Source of the DNA: Fragum whitleyi
Lineage: Eukaryota > Mollusca > Bivalvia > Cardiida > Cardiidae
Length of the DNA: 64,000 nucleotides
Direction: 5' to 3'
Assembly: GCA_948146395.1 (NCBI GenBank)
Contig: OX411559.1
Coordinates: forward strand, 39,116,679 to 39,180,678
Part shown: in pieces, positions 39,800 through 51,518 of the stretch
Layout of the letters: each line of letters opens with the position of its first letter
Numbering within the stretch: the stretch's first letter is position 1
The notes under the pieces: generated by a model
Told to the model about the DNA's origin: nothing
The model's input: only the letters and a program-made list of their open reading frames with translations
Databases searched by the model: none
Made by a program: the position numbers and the translations under genes

Positions 39800-40700
39800 T
39801 TCCTATCTCACACAAAGCTTTGGCTTACTGTAACAGACAGCATTGACTTAGATTAGAATACACATATCGCCGATGAGCGATTAAAACCTCGTTACTATAA
39901 TTGACGATACGTAAAGTCTGATCTTAGTCTACATAGCCTGCATTCTATTTAGTTTAATGAAACCAGGCCCGTTAAAATGTCCCGAAAATTGGAGAATTTA
40001 TAAACATTTTTAAAACAACAGAATAGACTCAAAGTATGCTATAACACAATGCCTGATTCCGAGTGTTCTCATATGTAAGTAAACACGAATTGTGCCTGAA
40101 GATACATGGTAAGATTTTTAAACTTTGTAATTTTCTCATTTATCTGACTTTTTTTTAAAGAACAACTGTGCAATAACTAAATTTAAGTTGTGTCAATCCC
40201 GATTCGATGTCATTCCGATTGGCTGAAATTTGGTTGCATTCCTTAAAGAGAACTCTTTTTAGTTAATAGGTATTTTAATTATTTATTTATTCATTTATTT
40301 TTTGTCAGTTTGCGCACAAAGGGAGCCAAACGGAAATATGGGAAAGGGGGATATTTATGTCCAAATAGACAAGTCTCTTCATTTTATGTTACATGGCATT
40401 TAGTAATGAGATACATTTTTGAAGTTATTGTTTGATATGATGTAGGTATAGAATAAAAAAAAGAAAAAAAGAAAAAAAAACTAACAAAAGAACTATTCAC
40501 ACTCATTTATGTATGCGCTTCGCGAAATTTTACAAGGTTCTTGAAACGTGTAAGAAATGGCTCAGGCTTTTCGAATCGGTTTTCCTGAAAAGTGGGACAC
40601 TATTTTAACGTTTGTGAACGTTTATGAATACTGAACGCAGAGCAGCGGTGTCCCAGAGAAATGTTACGTAATCCGCAGATGAGTAATGATAAGATTGACA
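39800..40700. other. Intergenic, nothing recognised
   Basis: AT-rich, with an A/G-rich tract at about 40455-40480. No repeat family of this window and no coding. Confidence 0.4.
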
Positions 40701-40713
40701 TTGAATTCAGATT

Positions 40714-41190
40714 ACAGTTAGAAACATAGTGAAAATGGCTACTTGGTTGATTTAAAATTATTCACTAATGATATGGATTGAGTGTGTGAAGCGATTTTTG
40801 GTTGAAATTAAAGGGGAAGTAATACAATATCGCTTATTTGGTCCAACTTATATTACCTCCCTTTACAAACAACTGACCTTTCTTTTTAAAGTTGTGTATG
40901 TCTTCAAAATTAGCGATATTGTATTACCTGCCTTTATAAACAACTTACCTGCCTTTTTTAAAGTTGTTTGCGTCTTTAGAGAAACTTCAAAACCAGCTAA
41001 AAAACATTGAATCCATGAGTTGGATTTTAATGTTATCGTAAAAATTGCGATTTTTTCTGGGACATTTTCTTATGATTTCGGATAGTTTCTGATTGGTTTG
41101 ACTGAGAGCGTGGAACTAATGAATGGAGCGAGCGAGTTTGCAAGGTTTTGAGCGAGATAGATGTCAATTTTACGATGTATTTAACTGTAA
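40714..41190 (+). mobile_element. MITE-1 with a local duplication in the palindrome
   Basis: TA-CAGTTAGAAACATAGTGAAA .. ACGATGTATTTAACTG-TA. Around 40850-40975 'attacctccctttacaaaca' and 'attacctgcctttataaaca' are direct repeats, so one palindrome arm is doubled. The 80-codon frame here is part of the MITE. Confidence 0.8.
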
Positions 41191-41219
41191 AAACAATTCA
41201 TCTTTTGTATAATTTAAAT

Positions 41220-41370
41220 GAAGTTTGTTAAAATTTTGAACGATTCTGAGCATTTTCTAATGATTCCGGGGCGTACTGAATCGTTTGGGTGAACGAATGG
41301 AGCGTTGAGTGAGCGATTTTGCATGTTTTTGAGCGAGATAAATGTCAATTTCACAATGATACCAACTTTA
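41220..41370 (+). mobile_element. MITE-1, right third
   Basis: 'gaacgattctgagcattttc', 'cgaatggagcgttgagtgag', terminus 'cacaatgataccaacttta'. It directly follows a full copy. Confidence 0.65.
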
Positions 41371-41550
41371 CTTATTTAAAACACAGGTGCGATTATCAGG
41401 TGCATTAAAGCTTATCTTGAATTCAAGCTTTAAGTTAAAATAAGATATCTCGATTTTATCTTCAAGCCCGATTCGAACAAAAATCTGCCTGTGATCTGAT
41501 TCTTCGGTAAAATTCATCCTTTTATGTTGCTCTCTTATTTCTACAAGAGT

Positions 41551-41849
41551 CAACGCCGAACCACAATGATCGCCTTACGAATTCTTCGAAAGACTATCGA
41601 AAAGGGTAGCCCGTGTTGAGCATTCAAATGAAATTACTGTCGACAAAATGAAAAAGTTTGAATTAAGGATTGATAAACCACTGCGGGAATTGGAGTCTTT
41701 TGCGGATAAACTAGACAAGTTCGAAAAAAGAATGACAAGTTTTTAAGACTTCAAGACGTCAATGAGAATTCATTTGCAGAAAGTAAAACCAAGGTTCAGG
41801 CCGAGTTCAAAAATGAAAAGGTCGTTATTAAAATTTACAAGGGTAAGAA
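41551..41849 (+). pseudogene. Coding-like exon with two frameshifts, unrecognised
   Basis: A good acceptor 'ctctcttatttctacaag' is followed by STPNHNDRLTNSSKDYRK. After a frame change comes VARVEHSNEITVDKM / KKFELRIDKPLRELESFADK. After a second shift at an A6 run comes FLRLQDVNENSFAESK and VVIKIYKG before the donor AAGG-gtaaga. The charged, helix-like composition and the splice sites suggest a former exon of an unknown gene, or base-calling indels in a live one. No homologue recognised. Confidence 0.35.
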
Positions 41850-42129
41850 TTATTTAGTTTCGTAACATTTTTAAGTTTCATTTGTAATATTTTTACTTTG
41901 CATTGTCGAGGTATTATACAAGTTATACAAGTTTTCAAAGTAATAATCGTTTGTTTAATGTTTGAATAACTGCCACAAAGGAAAGAGGCTTAGCATGTGT
42001 TTCAAATAGTAGATCGACGCAGTCAATGAAAACATCCATTGACAAATCAAACGTTCGTTCAACTGAATACGCAGTTTCAAAAGAAAGGGTAATCTTTAAA
42101 CTATCGAATTCCTCAGTTTATTTGACAAA

Positions 42130-42555
42130 AAGTCACAAAATTTCTTGTGATAGTTCAATTCACTTTCATCTCAATCAAAACCTTTCCAAACCAATCGCTC
42201 AGGGCTGCATTCATTCTAAACACTCCGTCAAACCTCTCAAAAACGCTCCAAAATCAATGAAAATGATAAGATTAACAAATGAATTCAAAATAAAAATCGG
42301 TAAATAAAATTCAAGATTTCATTAACATAATTGAATTTAGTAAGCGTATGATGGGTTTGTGAGGACACAAGCTGTATGTATATTTTATGAAAGGGGGTGA
42401 TGGATATAGCTAATTTTGCCTATCTTGAACAAATTGAGCCAAAATGGTTTACCTTCCTTTACTTTCACTCAAAAATCGCTCCACACGCTCATTCAAATTC
42501 TTTTCAATGGCAATCCAAAATTATTCATCTCGTTAATTTCACGTTGTAATTAACT
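42130..42555 (-). mobile_element. MITE-1, full length, diverged
   Basis: 'ttcttgtgatagttcaattc..atctcaatcaaaacc' at the left, 'ttaatttcacgttgtaatta' at the right, with a worn palindrome 'gggggtgatggatatagcta'. Confidence 0.75.
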
Positions 42556-42909
42556 ATATCCATAGAGACCACGATCCTTCGAGAGAAGAATCTCACAGCA
42601 TACTAAATATTTCAAATAGGTCGCATATGTTGCAGAGCACAGCTGATGAATGATTGTTCTAAAATTCCATTCAGCTGATTTCTTGTGGTTTACAAAAAAT
42701 AAAATCTCATCTGAAATACAATTACACCCAAAAGCGATGACAAGGATTAAGTCACAAGTTACGTGTTGAACATTAACTTAGCTTTTGAAGAGAAAAAAAG
42801 TTGAAATTAACTCCATTTTCTCTGAAAATCTCTTCGTATTTGTTTACCCGTCAAAACATGGGACATTGCAAAGCACTTTTGCACCATCAGTCAGGACGTA
42901 ACTGACAAA

Positions 42910-43135
42910 TCAAATTTAGGCTTAAACCTATTTATTTAACAACGATTGGGAAAAAAGTTCATACAACTTAGATTAATCTCTCTCGATTCTGCTTCCTGGA
43001 AAAATTCAACAGATTTCGCGCCGAATGTGTGGGACAATGAAAGAACTAAGATCGATAGCCGCTCCCGGGAATCGAATACAGAACCTTTGGATCAAGAGGC
43101 CGGCGCTCTGCCCCTAGACCACGCACACCACTCAT
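42910..43135 (-). mobile_element. SINE-2
   Basis: Minus-strand head 'cgtggtctaggggcagagcg' (A box), 'gccggcctcttgatccaaag', B-box-like GTATTCGATTC, then the body 'ctttcattgtcccacacatt..tttcccaatcgttgtta'. It is the most complete copy of the family. Confidence 0.8.
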
Positions 43136-43283
43136 CAACTTTACGATTAATAACGTTGACGCCCATGTTATGCATGCGTGTGAACTCAATCATTTGATTA
43201 GAAATGTTATGGAATCCTAGTTCGAGATCTGAAATACAATGTAAGTGAAATCCTCTTATCAGAGATGATTGATTGAATGGAGT

Positions 43284-43473
43284 TAAATCGCGGCGGCTGG
43301 AGCACCTAAGAATACTTTCCTGGTACTTCTCTCACCGTTCAATCACCACATCCTTTCCTAGCCTCCAGCTGCTATCTCACATAGGTCTACGATTATCAAC
43401 CCATTGGTAAGAGACAAATAGTCGGAAAAAATGAGTGCGGCCGGCGGGGATCGAACCCGGGACCTCTAGATTT
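43284..43473 (-). mobile_element. SINE-1, head partly missing
   Basis: Reverse of the SINE-1 body: 'atcgcggcggctggagcacc', 'tcctagcctccagctgctat', 'atcaacccattggtaagaga', 'gatcgaacccgggacctcta'. It stops inside the tRNA-like part. Confidence 0.85.
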
Positions 43474-43874
43474 TATCAGAGAGGATATAGTAGGGAGTAT
43501 AATTTTCAACACCATATTAGCTGTTTGTGTGAATGCAGTTTACAAAAGAACCTACAAGATATGATTTGATGTCTGAATTCTATAGAGTATCATCTGAAAA
43601 TTACAATTATACTCGGGAGATTTCAATAAACTTCATTAAAATCAAAGAAAATGTCAACACCGAAAGTGCACACTTTCTTTTAGAACTCAGTATCGAATGG
43701 GTTGCCATTGAATAATACATTAAACGAGTCAAAAGAGTCACGAGAATAGATCACATGAACGAGTTTGAATAGAAATACAGAAAGTTATTGATTATTCCCC
43801 ATTTCGTTCAACTTTAACAACATTAGCGGTATTAGTTTACCCCCCTTTTATAAAATAACCACAGTTATATAAAT

Positions 43875-44313
43875 ACAGTTAAAATCACGTGAAATTGACA
43901 AGGTGAGTGACTTTAGAATGATTAAGGAATGAAATTGAATGAGTGTGAGGAGCGAGTTTTGAGTGAATTTAATGGGAGGTAATCCAATATCGCAAATTTT
44001 GTTTATGATGAACAAAATTAGCGATACAGATTACCTCCCTTTAATAAAATATACATCCAAGTTCTTTAGATAGCGTTCTATTTTTTCAAGAACCTATTAT
44101 ACGCTTACAAATTGAATTATGTCAACGAAATCGCGAATGTTCTCTATCAAAATTCCTTTCAAATGGCATTGTTGATTCTATATTTTTCAATGGTTTTGAG
44201 CGTTTTTGGGTGGTTTGAGTGAGTGTTTGGAATGAATGAATGGAGCGCTGAGTGAGCGATTTAGAATGGTTTTGATTGAGGCGAATGTCAATTGCAAGAT
44301 GTAACTAACTGTA
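43875..44313 (+). mobile_element. MITE-1, reference complete copy (subfamily A)
   Basis: TA-CAGTTAAAATCACGTGAAA at the left and CAAGATGTAACTAACTG-TA at the right; 439 bp. Layout: left TIR, 'gaatgattaaggaatgaaat' subterminal part, central palindrome 43976-44042, spacer, then a right half built of 'gagcg' and 'gaatga' motifs at about 10-12-bp spacing. No open frame of meaning; it must be mobilised in trans by an unknown, probably Tc1/mariner-class, transposase (inference from TA). Confidence 0.9.
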
Positions 44314-44444
44314 GGATTAGCAGCCTGTCTTGAAGGGTCAATTGTCATGCCGATTATTTTATTCGGTAAATCACCTGACTTCAAATAAATAGAAGTTTGA
44401 TAACGTTTCGATTCCCGGACAAACACACTTACAAACTCATTGTC

Positions 44445-44775
44445 TTTTGGACGAGACGTTAAACCAAGCCTTGTGACGATGCTTCACATCTAGCCTGGCT
44501 CCCAGGCTGTCAGTAAGTGGTAAAATCAATAAGGTACACAACTCGTGTTTTACTATATCATCTTATCAAATCTTATCAAATTAGTTACCTCCCTTATTCT
44601 CAAATTCTGACTGACAGCTTGATCCCCAGCCAGTCAGGGGAATATAAGCTGAAAAGAAATGACCGTTCTCTAAGACCAGTGGGGCGTGAAGTCTACTTCA
44701 CATTGAGCACGTTAAAGAACCATGGCTAAACTCAGCAGTTGTTTCGTCGTGTATCCTTGCACCATCCCATTTACA
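44445..44775 (+). repeat. Possible LINE/SINE 3'-end fragments
   Basis: 'gacgagacgttaaacc' and 'gcacgttaaagaaccatggc' resemble 3' ends of animal CR1/L2-type elements. The family is uncertain. Confidence 0.35.
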
Positions 44776-44893
44776 AACAAACCGTCTTCTTTGGTGTTGC
44801 TTATTTGGACAAACGCTACGACAAAGATTAATAAACGTATAAAAGACGGACCAATCTGACATTGCTGGTCAATTGATTTCGGTGAGTTCTGGG

Positions 44894-45132
44894 CCCGAGG
44901 CTAAAGTACTTTTCTCATGCGCAACCGAGAGTTTTCTAAAATTTTAAATTTAAAAAAAATGCATGAAAATAAAAGATAATATTAATAAGTTGTTATTTAT
45001 AACAACATATTAATATTATCTTTTATTAGAATACCTTAAGATGAGTATTTAAACAGAATTACGGCTTTAATCTCAAATAAAAATTTGTGAAAATTTTCAA
45101 TTGAGAATGAGAAAAGTTTTATAAACCTCGGG
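44894..45132. repeat. Fold-back element with AT-rich core hairpin
   Basis: The outer arms CCCGAGG-ctaaagtacttttctcat and atgagaaaagttttataaa-CCTCGGG pair. In the centre 'aaaagataatattaata' and 'tattaatattatctttta' (44969-45026) pair again. Confidence 0.75.
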
Positions 45133-45718
45133 ACCTGATTGGTTATATTGTTTGGCATGCTATAAATACGAGTGATTGTTTTATTTCTCTGTTGTTGACT
45201 TGTTCAATGTTATCGTCTACGCGTAGTGAGTTATGGTTAATTGATAAATGATGACTTATACAAATATACAATAATTAACTTTATTATATAGATTTAATAT
45301 ATCTTAAATATAATCAATTTTAAACATACTCTTTGTATATATACTCTTTATTTAAATTTACGACTCGCAGTACTTTGAGCAAGAGGACCAACATCGCCCT
45401 AGTTCGCAAACCTGAGTTCACATCCCCAAACCAAGGTCACATTCAAAATGTCACGTGATGATGTTTGAAATGTAAAATGCGGCTGTGTGTGACATTTGAC
45501 GTGAGATGAACACATTGAGCACCCTACATAGCCACTTAGTATAATAAGAAGATTGCCCGACATTCTAAATACATAATGACATCATATCTATCTACAAAGG
45601 ACGTAGTATGCTGACAAGAGTCTTTCCTTAACATACTTTTGCAATTATTTGAAATATCACGCACATGCTAGTATATACTTCCTAAATGTCCCTGACGGCG
45701 TTAGTTGTACACGTAGAG

Positions 45719-46459
45719 TAAATAAAACAAGAGGACCATGATGGTCTTAGATCGCTCACCTCAGTCTCTCTGACCCCTGGGGCATCACATTAATTAAATA
45801 GGCAGATGTCAACAAGGAGATAATTTCTACATAAGATCTATACCATGGATTGTTTTCATCCAAGGGCAAGAAGGATGTGCCTTTTTGCTCTTTGATTCTG
45901 TGTAAAAAAGGATGCACCTGGGTAGAGCCTAAATGTGACCCCAGGGTCTTGATTTGAACAAACTTGGAAGAGGTCCACTAGATGATGCCACATACTAAAT
46001 ATGAAAGCTGTCTGTCTTCTGGTGTCATAGAAGAAGATTTTTTAAGATTTTCCTATTTCCATCCATCATGCTCATAAGAGCTTAAAGTCATGCACCCGGG
46101 CTAAGCCCAAATATGACCCTATGGTCTTGTTACGAACAAACTTGGTAGGGACCCACTAGATGATGCTACATAAAATATATGAAAGCTGTTTGTCTTCTGG
46201 TTTCAGAGAAGACGGTTTTTTAATATTTTCCTATTTTCACACTTTTTGTTACGGGTCTAGGGAAAGTTAATGGTGGATTTCATTTATTTGAACAGCTTTG
46301 GTAGAGCTTGACCCAAGGAACATCCCTGCCAGGTTTAATCAAGATTGGCCTACTGGTTATGGAGGAGAAGATTATTTAAGAAATTGTGGACAACGCACGA
46401 CGGACATTGGACTATCACAATAGCTAACCTTGAGCACTTCGTGCTCAGGTGAGCTAATA
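45719..46459 (+). mobile_element. Dispersed mollusc-type repeat (~740 bp)
   Basis: Starts 'aagaggaccatgatggtctt..agatcgctcacct' and ends with the hairpin 'gagcacttcgtgctc' + 'aggtgagctaa'. Inside, a unit of about 180 bp is repeated ('gaccccagggtcttgatttgaacaaacttgg' and 'gaccctatggtcttgttacgaacaaacttgg'). Non-coding. Confidence 0.65.
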
Positions 46460-46690
46460 ATGAAAACTGTTTGTAAGCTATGGAACAATAACGGAATGAA
46501 ATTGAAATAGTTAGATGGGCGAGTTTTGATTGGTTTAAAAGGAAAGGAAGTCTTCTTGTTAACGAAATTGGAGCTATTTAACTATTTCCTTTTATCAAAA
46601 ATCTATAATGTGATTTATGTGTATTCGCGGACCAATTAGACAAATCGAAATCTACACTTGATTTAGAATGTGTGCGGTGTTTCTTTTTTT
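46440..46690 (+). mobile_element. MITE-1, left half, degenerate
   Basis: 'aacaataacggaatgaaatt', 'ggcgagttttgattggttta' and subfamily B 'cggaccaattagacaaatcg'. Confidence 0.55.
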
Positions 46691-46744
46691 AAAGTACATG
46701 TATGCTCAGTTTAGGTGAAAAAAGAAGATTGAAATTACAAAGAT

Positions 46745-47160
46745 ATCGATATTTACTGTCATTCCGATCAAAATCATTCTAAATCGTTTATTCAGCATCA
46801 TTCATTTATTCCAAACATTCATTCAAATCGATCAAAACGCTCCTTAAAAATTTGAAAACATTTCTAAATCGTTTAAGACGTTCAACATTGTATTCATACG
46901 ACCAGATCAATCTACGCGTCTATTGTCTGTTGTGGATTTTGAAGTGTCTGATTGGTCCACGAAGACACACAAATAGAAAAGTAAGTATATTAAAATTGAG
47001 GGAAGTAATAAATATCTCCAATTTTGTTCATTTTAAAGAATTTAGATATATTGAATAGCCTCCCTTAATTTGCACTCAAAACTCGATTAATATACTGAAT
47101 CATTTTTTCAAAATTATTCCAAAATCATTCATCTTGCCAATTTCTCGATGTTTCCAACTA
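46745..47160 (-). mobile_element. MITE-1, subfamily B
   Basis: 'gtcattccgatcaaaatcat' at the left, 'gattggtccacgaagacaca', palindrome at 47005-47065, and 'caatttctcgatgtttccaa' at the right. The 68-codon frame belongs to it. Confidence 0.75.
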
Positions 47161-47247
47161 TAGTCCATGAATGAAGAATATAGAATGAGAAAAGGAAATA
47201 TACAATTTTCTCATGTAGTCAAAACTTTACGAAAAGTGTGTTTAGAC

Positions 47248-47490
47248 GGATCCAAACATCGTGAAATTGACATTAATCTCGACCAAAATATCGCTTACCC
47301 ATCACTCCATCTGATGCATTCAAATCACTCACTTCAATTATTCAAAAACGCCTCTGAAATTGTTCAAAACGCTTCGAAATCGTTCCAAACAATCAACAAC
47401 TTCCTTCAATCCATCAAATTATTTTACGATTTTTGTCTGGTGTGGATTTTAAAACGCCAAATTGGACACATTATCAGAAAAGTACACTTT
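47248..47490 (-). mobile_element. MITE-1, 5' half, subfamily B
   Basis: 'aacatcgtgaaattgacatt' through 'caaattggacacattatcag'. The palindrome and the other end are missing. It lies 90 bp from the previous copy. Confidence 0.65.
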
Positions 47491-48045
47491 TTTTCCGTTT
47501 CTAGATTGGTCGACCAGTCTTGGCATGCATTTGGGTTTCAATAATTAAATTTGATTAACAGATAGTTGGTGTCACTCAAAAATTGGTTATCCAATCAAAA
47601 CGTGCATTTATAATGAGAAGACCGTTCAACTATGTCATATCCCCCTACTTTTTTCTGAAACATTTAACGTATAATCGACGTAAGAATAAGATGTAATTAC
47701 GACGTTTCGATGTCCTCCAACGCTTTACTGTTTGTTTCACTTCAATAAACATAGGCTATATTTTACAGATAAATGACGACGGATGCGTAGTTACGGAGAG
47801 CAGGACGTCGGACCGGCGATCCGAATTAGATATATATGATCTAACATGAGATTTTATTTGAGACAAGCTCAACTTAACCGAGTCTAGATTAAAAAAGGGG
47901 GTTTACTAAGTCTTTCCTCGACGAGGTTATGATCAACTAGTCCCAAACAAAATCGAGTAATAGATTCCTTTTCTCGCATAAATACCTGTTTTGTAGGTTA
48001 AAACCGATTTACGGACCCCCAATAGGACAAAATACAGCGATAACG

Positions 48046-48256
48046 TGGTATTTCCAACAATTTCATATGTGCGCCAAGCAAAGACTTTGTCCAGTCTGTG
48101 CATCTGCACAGTCTGACCAGAGTCTTCACGATGCTATTTGTAGATAAATAAGTAAGACTATCGTCAAATTACACAATCTAGCCTTCTAGGCTGCTTAATA
48201 TTTGCATCCGATCCAGGTGTCAAATTTTCTGAAATGTCCCGCACAGACTCATATCC
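48046..48256 (+). repeat. Dispersed repeat, pair with 63142-63372
   Basis: Shares 'gtgatatttccaacaattt'-type start, 'gcacagtctgaccagagtct', 'gtaattttata/gtcaaattac', 'ggctgctcaatgtttgca'-type and 'aaatgtc(c/a)(c/g)gcaca' with the second copy. Non-coding, about 210-230 bp. Confidence 0.7.
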
Positions 48257-48430
48257 CTGATGGCTGTTCTTTATGTTAGGGCATGATGACGTCATTTAAA
48301 ACGTGATCTTACAAATGTGTAAGACAACGAAATCACTGATGGCAGTTTATTATATTACGTCATGATGACGTCATTTAGACCGTGATCTTACACATGTGTA
48401 AGACAATGATATCCCTGATGACTGTATTTA
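48257..48430 (+). repeat. 2 x ~81 bp tandem repeat with TGACGTCA palindromes
   Basis: Each unit contains 'catgatgacgtcattta', 'cgtgatcttaca(a/c)atgtgtaa' and 'gacaa..atc'. The TGACGTCA octamer is the full CRE/ATF site. It lies just downstream of the second duplication arm. Confidence 0.8.
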
Positions 48431-48480
48431 TATAAGACAGGGGTAGCTATGTGAGATATACTTATATCTGTTGATTAGAT

Positions 48481-48745
48481 GTGATCCGTCAAGCGAGAAG
48501 GGACCATACGATAAGAGCGAAAAGTGTCAACCCTAGTCAGTCTACGCAGATTGCGCCGACTGACTAGGGTCGATACATCTTGCACTTTGCTAATTCTCTG
48601 AATCGAGAACCATTTATCTATCTAAACGTGAAATAATTGTACAAATGTGAAAATCGTGTTAACCTTAATACCAGAATCGTTTTCTTTTTTTTCAGAAATC
48701 TATTTTACGGAGTTCCAAAATTATCCCTCTTTTCGTGACGGTCCA
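48481..48745. mobile_element. MITE-3, full length
   Basis: GTGATCCGTCAAGCGAGAAG .. CCCTCTTTTCGTGACGGTCC, core 'cagattgcgccgactgacta'. Confidence 0.75.
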
Positions 48746-48913
48746 CAATTATTTGTATAACACAGTTTCTGGATTGGTATATTTTCATCTGACCGGTCAG
48801 AAATATATTGTATTTAAGCGTCCAAAATGTCGTATCTTCAGCTGAAATACGCTTGAACAAAGTTGTAGATACGCCATTTTGGTCGCCTACCAACGATACT
48901 CCGGCTGAAAATA

Positions 48914-50653
48914 TTAGTTCGATTTATTTCGGTGTATCTTGTAGATGTGTATAGCGTTACTAAATCTTTCACTAACAACCAACTGATCCCAGTCGTCACA
49001 CACCACAACAGATTGAGGACCATCAACCTTTAGTATTGGTTGTATCTGTCTATTTCCAGCTGTCAGTACACAAATATTATGTGACCCACGTCCAGCTATA
49101 TATACATTGTCATATTTATCTACTGTAACACCACGTGACCACCTCAAGTCTTTACTACTGTATACATCTATAACAGTTCCATTCATATCTAGTTTTGTTA
49201 AAGTGTCCTTATACCTGTCTGTAACATAAACAGCTTTTTTATCTCTACTGGCTACTACGTACTCAGGTCTACCAAAAAGAGGTTCTCCATTCATGTCTGT
49301 CCTTATAGATTTCATAACCTGTCCGTCCATATTCATAAACTTCACTAAGCCTGGATTTATAAATGACACTATTGGTATGTTATCAGTATAATCAATACCC
49401 CGACAGTCTCCGCCTACATTGAGTTTCTTATTTACTGTCAATGTCTTCCCGACATTCAGAAACACCAGATATGGATCAGCAGTAACAATAAGCTGGTTCT
49501 GGTCTGTGTACGTGATATCCCATGGTTGAATATCTAACTCTATATGTAATTCAATGTTACCATGTAGGATATCAACTACACTCACACGATTTTTATTATA
49601 GTCGACCAAAGCCAGTCTGTTGTTATTCATATAAACACTGCTTGATATTTTACAATCACTGTAATCTCCTGGATGACGGATATCAATATTTTTTTCGTGA
49701 GAAATGTTTGAAGGAATTCTGTTTTGTTCCCTTTTTTCTACAGCGCATATTTCTTTATTTTTCTGATTACTTCCCTTCCCGTCTGTATTTTCTTCTTTTT
49801 GAAGATTTCCTAATTCTTCGATAGATTGTATCTTGTTATAAAGGGTTTCGTTTGGATGAAATGTGTATAATTTAACCGTGTTTGTTTTAGACATATCGTT
49901 GATATTCTTTTCTAAATTAGCTATTCTAATTTCAACTTGCTTTGAAGTAACAACGAGTTGCTTGTTTTGCTTTGTTGTATGGAGATTTTCCATCTTTGCT
50001 TTCGCTTCATCTAACTCTGTTTGCATAGAATCAAGTTTAGAAGATAATTCTGAATGACGTTTTAGATCGTCATCCTTTATTTTTCTAGCCTGTTCTAAAA
50101 TACTTGTTTCCAGCGAATCAAGCAGGGCGTTGATTTCTTTTCTAAATTGTTTAATACTTGCTATTGTTTTGGCTGATGCTTGTTGTGTAAACGCAACATT
50201 TCGGTCAGTTTCTGATTTCGTGTCGTCGATAAGCCTGTTTAGATCTTTCATCCTCTGGGTTAAATTTTCATATTCTCTATTTTGTTCGTATCTGTCGACC
50301 ACAACCTGGATATATTCAACTGTACAATCTCGGTGTTCTAGAGTAATACAAACTGTACAATAAAATGTACTGTGAACTGCACAGTAATAATCTATAGGTT
50401 TGTCTTTATGCTTTTTACAATATCCTTCAGCTCCAGCGGATAATGCCTCTTTAGGCATATTGTCATATCCTAACAAGATGTGATTCTTAGAAATTCTGGT
50501 TTTTCTATGAGCTCTCGCGCAATCAGAACATAAATATTCATTACATTCTGTACAGAAACACTCGGCAGTTTGGTTTTCATCAACGGATTTACAAGGATCA
50601 CATCTTCGCCTTACTATATCGCTTTCGACTTGCTTCCTTCCTGAGACCTCCAT
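48914..50653 (-). CDS. RING-less TRIM-like protein (B-box/coiled coil/NHL), copy 2
   Basis: An intact frame of 579 codons, the same length as copy 1 with no indel between them. All zinc ligands of both B-boxes are kept (C18, C21, C32, C37, C42, C45, H49, H58; C79, H82, C91, H94, C99, C102, H107, C110). The coiled coil and NHL propeller ('RGVTVDKYDNVYIAG') follow. Most changes lie in the coiled coil and in surface-like propeller positions, which would fit divergence after duplication. An acceptor-like 'attctttattttag' precedes gact-ATG as in copy 1, so the start is the same. Upstream there is no MITE here, unlike copy 1. Open frames inside this gene on the plus strand (49522-49824, 49863-50057, 50130-50363) are shadows. 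Confidence 0.93.
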   Translation of the reverse strand: MEVSGRKQVESDIVRRRCDPCKSVDENQTAECFCTECNEYLCSDCARAHRKTRISKNHILLGYDNMPKEALSAGAEGYCKKHKDKPIDYYCAVHSTFYCTVCITLEHRDCTVEYIQVVVDRYEQNREYENLTQRMKDLNRLIDDTKSETDRNVAFTQQASAKTIASIKQFRKEINALLDSLETSILEQARKIKDDDLKRHSELSSKLDSMQTELDEAKAKMENLHTTKQNKQLVVTSKQVEIRIANLEKNINDMSKTNTVKLYTFHPNETLYNKIQSIEELGNLQKEENTDGKGSNQKNKEICAVEKREQNRIPSNISHEKNIDIRHPGDYSDCKISSSVYMNNNRLALVDYNKNRVSVVDILHGNIELHIELDIQPWDITYTDQNQLIVTADPYLVFLNVGKTLTVNKKLNVGGDCRGIDYTDNIPIVSFINPGLVKFMNMDGQVMKSIRTDMNGEPLFGRPEYVVASRDKKAVYVTDRYKDTLTKLDMNGTVIDVYSSKDLRWSRGVTVDKYDNVYIAGRGSHNICVLTAGNRQIQPILKVDGPQSVVVCDDWDQLVVSERFSNAIHIYKIHRNKSN

Positions 50654-51518
50654 AGTCCTAAAATAAAGAATATTCTATCTAAGTAAATTACAAAATTATT
50701 CTTGATCGGTACAAATATAGGAAATGTTCCGCTTGATAAGAAATCGAGAATGTCATTAATATCTAACAGTAACAGGTACATGTTTGAGTCATTCCTTTCG
50801 GACATTTTGCTGAGCTTGGTGGTCAGACGATTCGACGTCACAATGAATTTTGACGTTATGACGAAAGATGGTGTACGTATTCCGTTGGAATATAATGGAT
50901 GACGTTTTACTGTTTCGCCTTTCGGGAAAATATATCATTAATTGTTTTCTCAGTGAAAAATTTACCAATCTTACTCTAAAACAAACAATTATCATTTATA
51001 TGTTACCAAAATATGACAGTAACGTTAATATCAAAATACATGTAGATATTGACATCAAAACAGACATTTGTATTTAAACTTTAAGAAAATTCTCCTAAAA
51101 GCGATAACCCGTCAACCCACAGAAGACCATTCTCTATGGAGTTTTTTTGTTGTTGTTTTATTTTTGTTGTTGTTGATCCTGTTTTTGTTTTGTTTTTATT
51201 TCTACTTGTATGAAAATAGCCGAGCAAAAAATTGACCATACTTGAATTGCAAAAGGACCTGACATTTCAGGTTGGCCAGAATACATTCTTTAAGGACAGA
51301 TGCCTCACATTTAGAATGGTCATTCTACTTTACTTTAAGCTATATTTACAAATACCAGCACGAGTACATGTAATAATTATATATAATGAAAAGAAAATCA
51401 ATTTCTGAAGTGGTGACCTGTCACTCGAAAAATGAGAATCTGAGAGGAATACAAATACACCAATTCTGGTTAAACAGTAGTAGATCCGTTCGTTTACGAT
51501 GAATTCTATAAATTCTGA

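Noticed and set aside
40768..41010. 80-codon plus-strand frame
   Set aside because: Entirely inside a MITE-1 copy and its duplicated palindrome arm.
49522..50363. Three plus-strand frames of 64-100 codons
   Set aside because: Shadows of TRIM-like copy 2; rich in F, C and Y as expected for antisense of a charged coiled coil.
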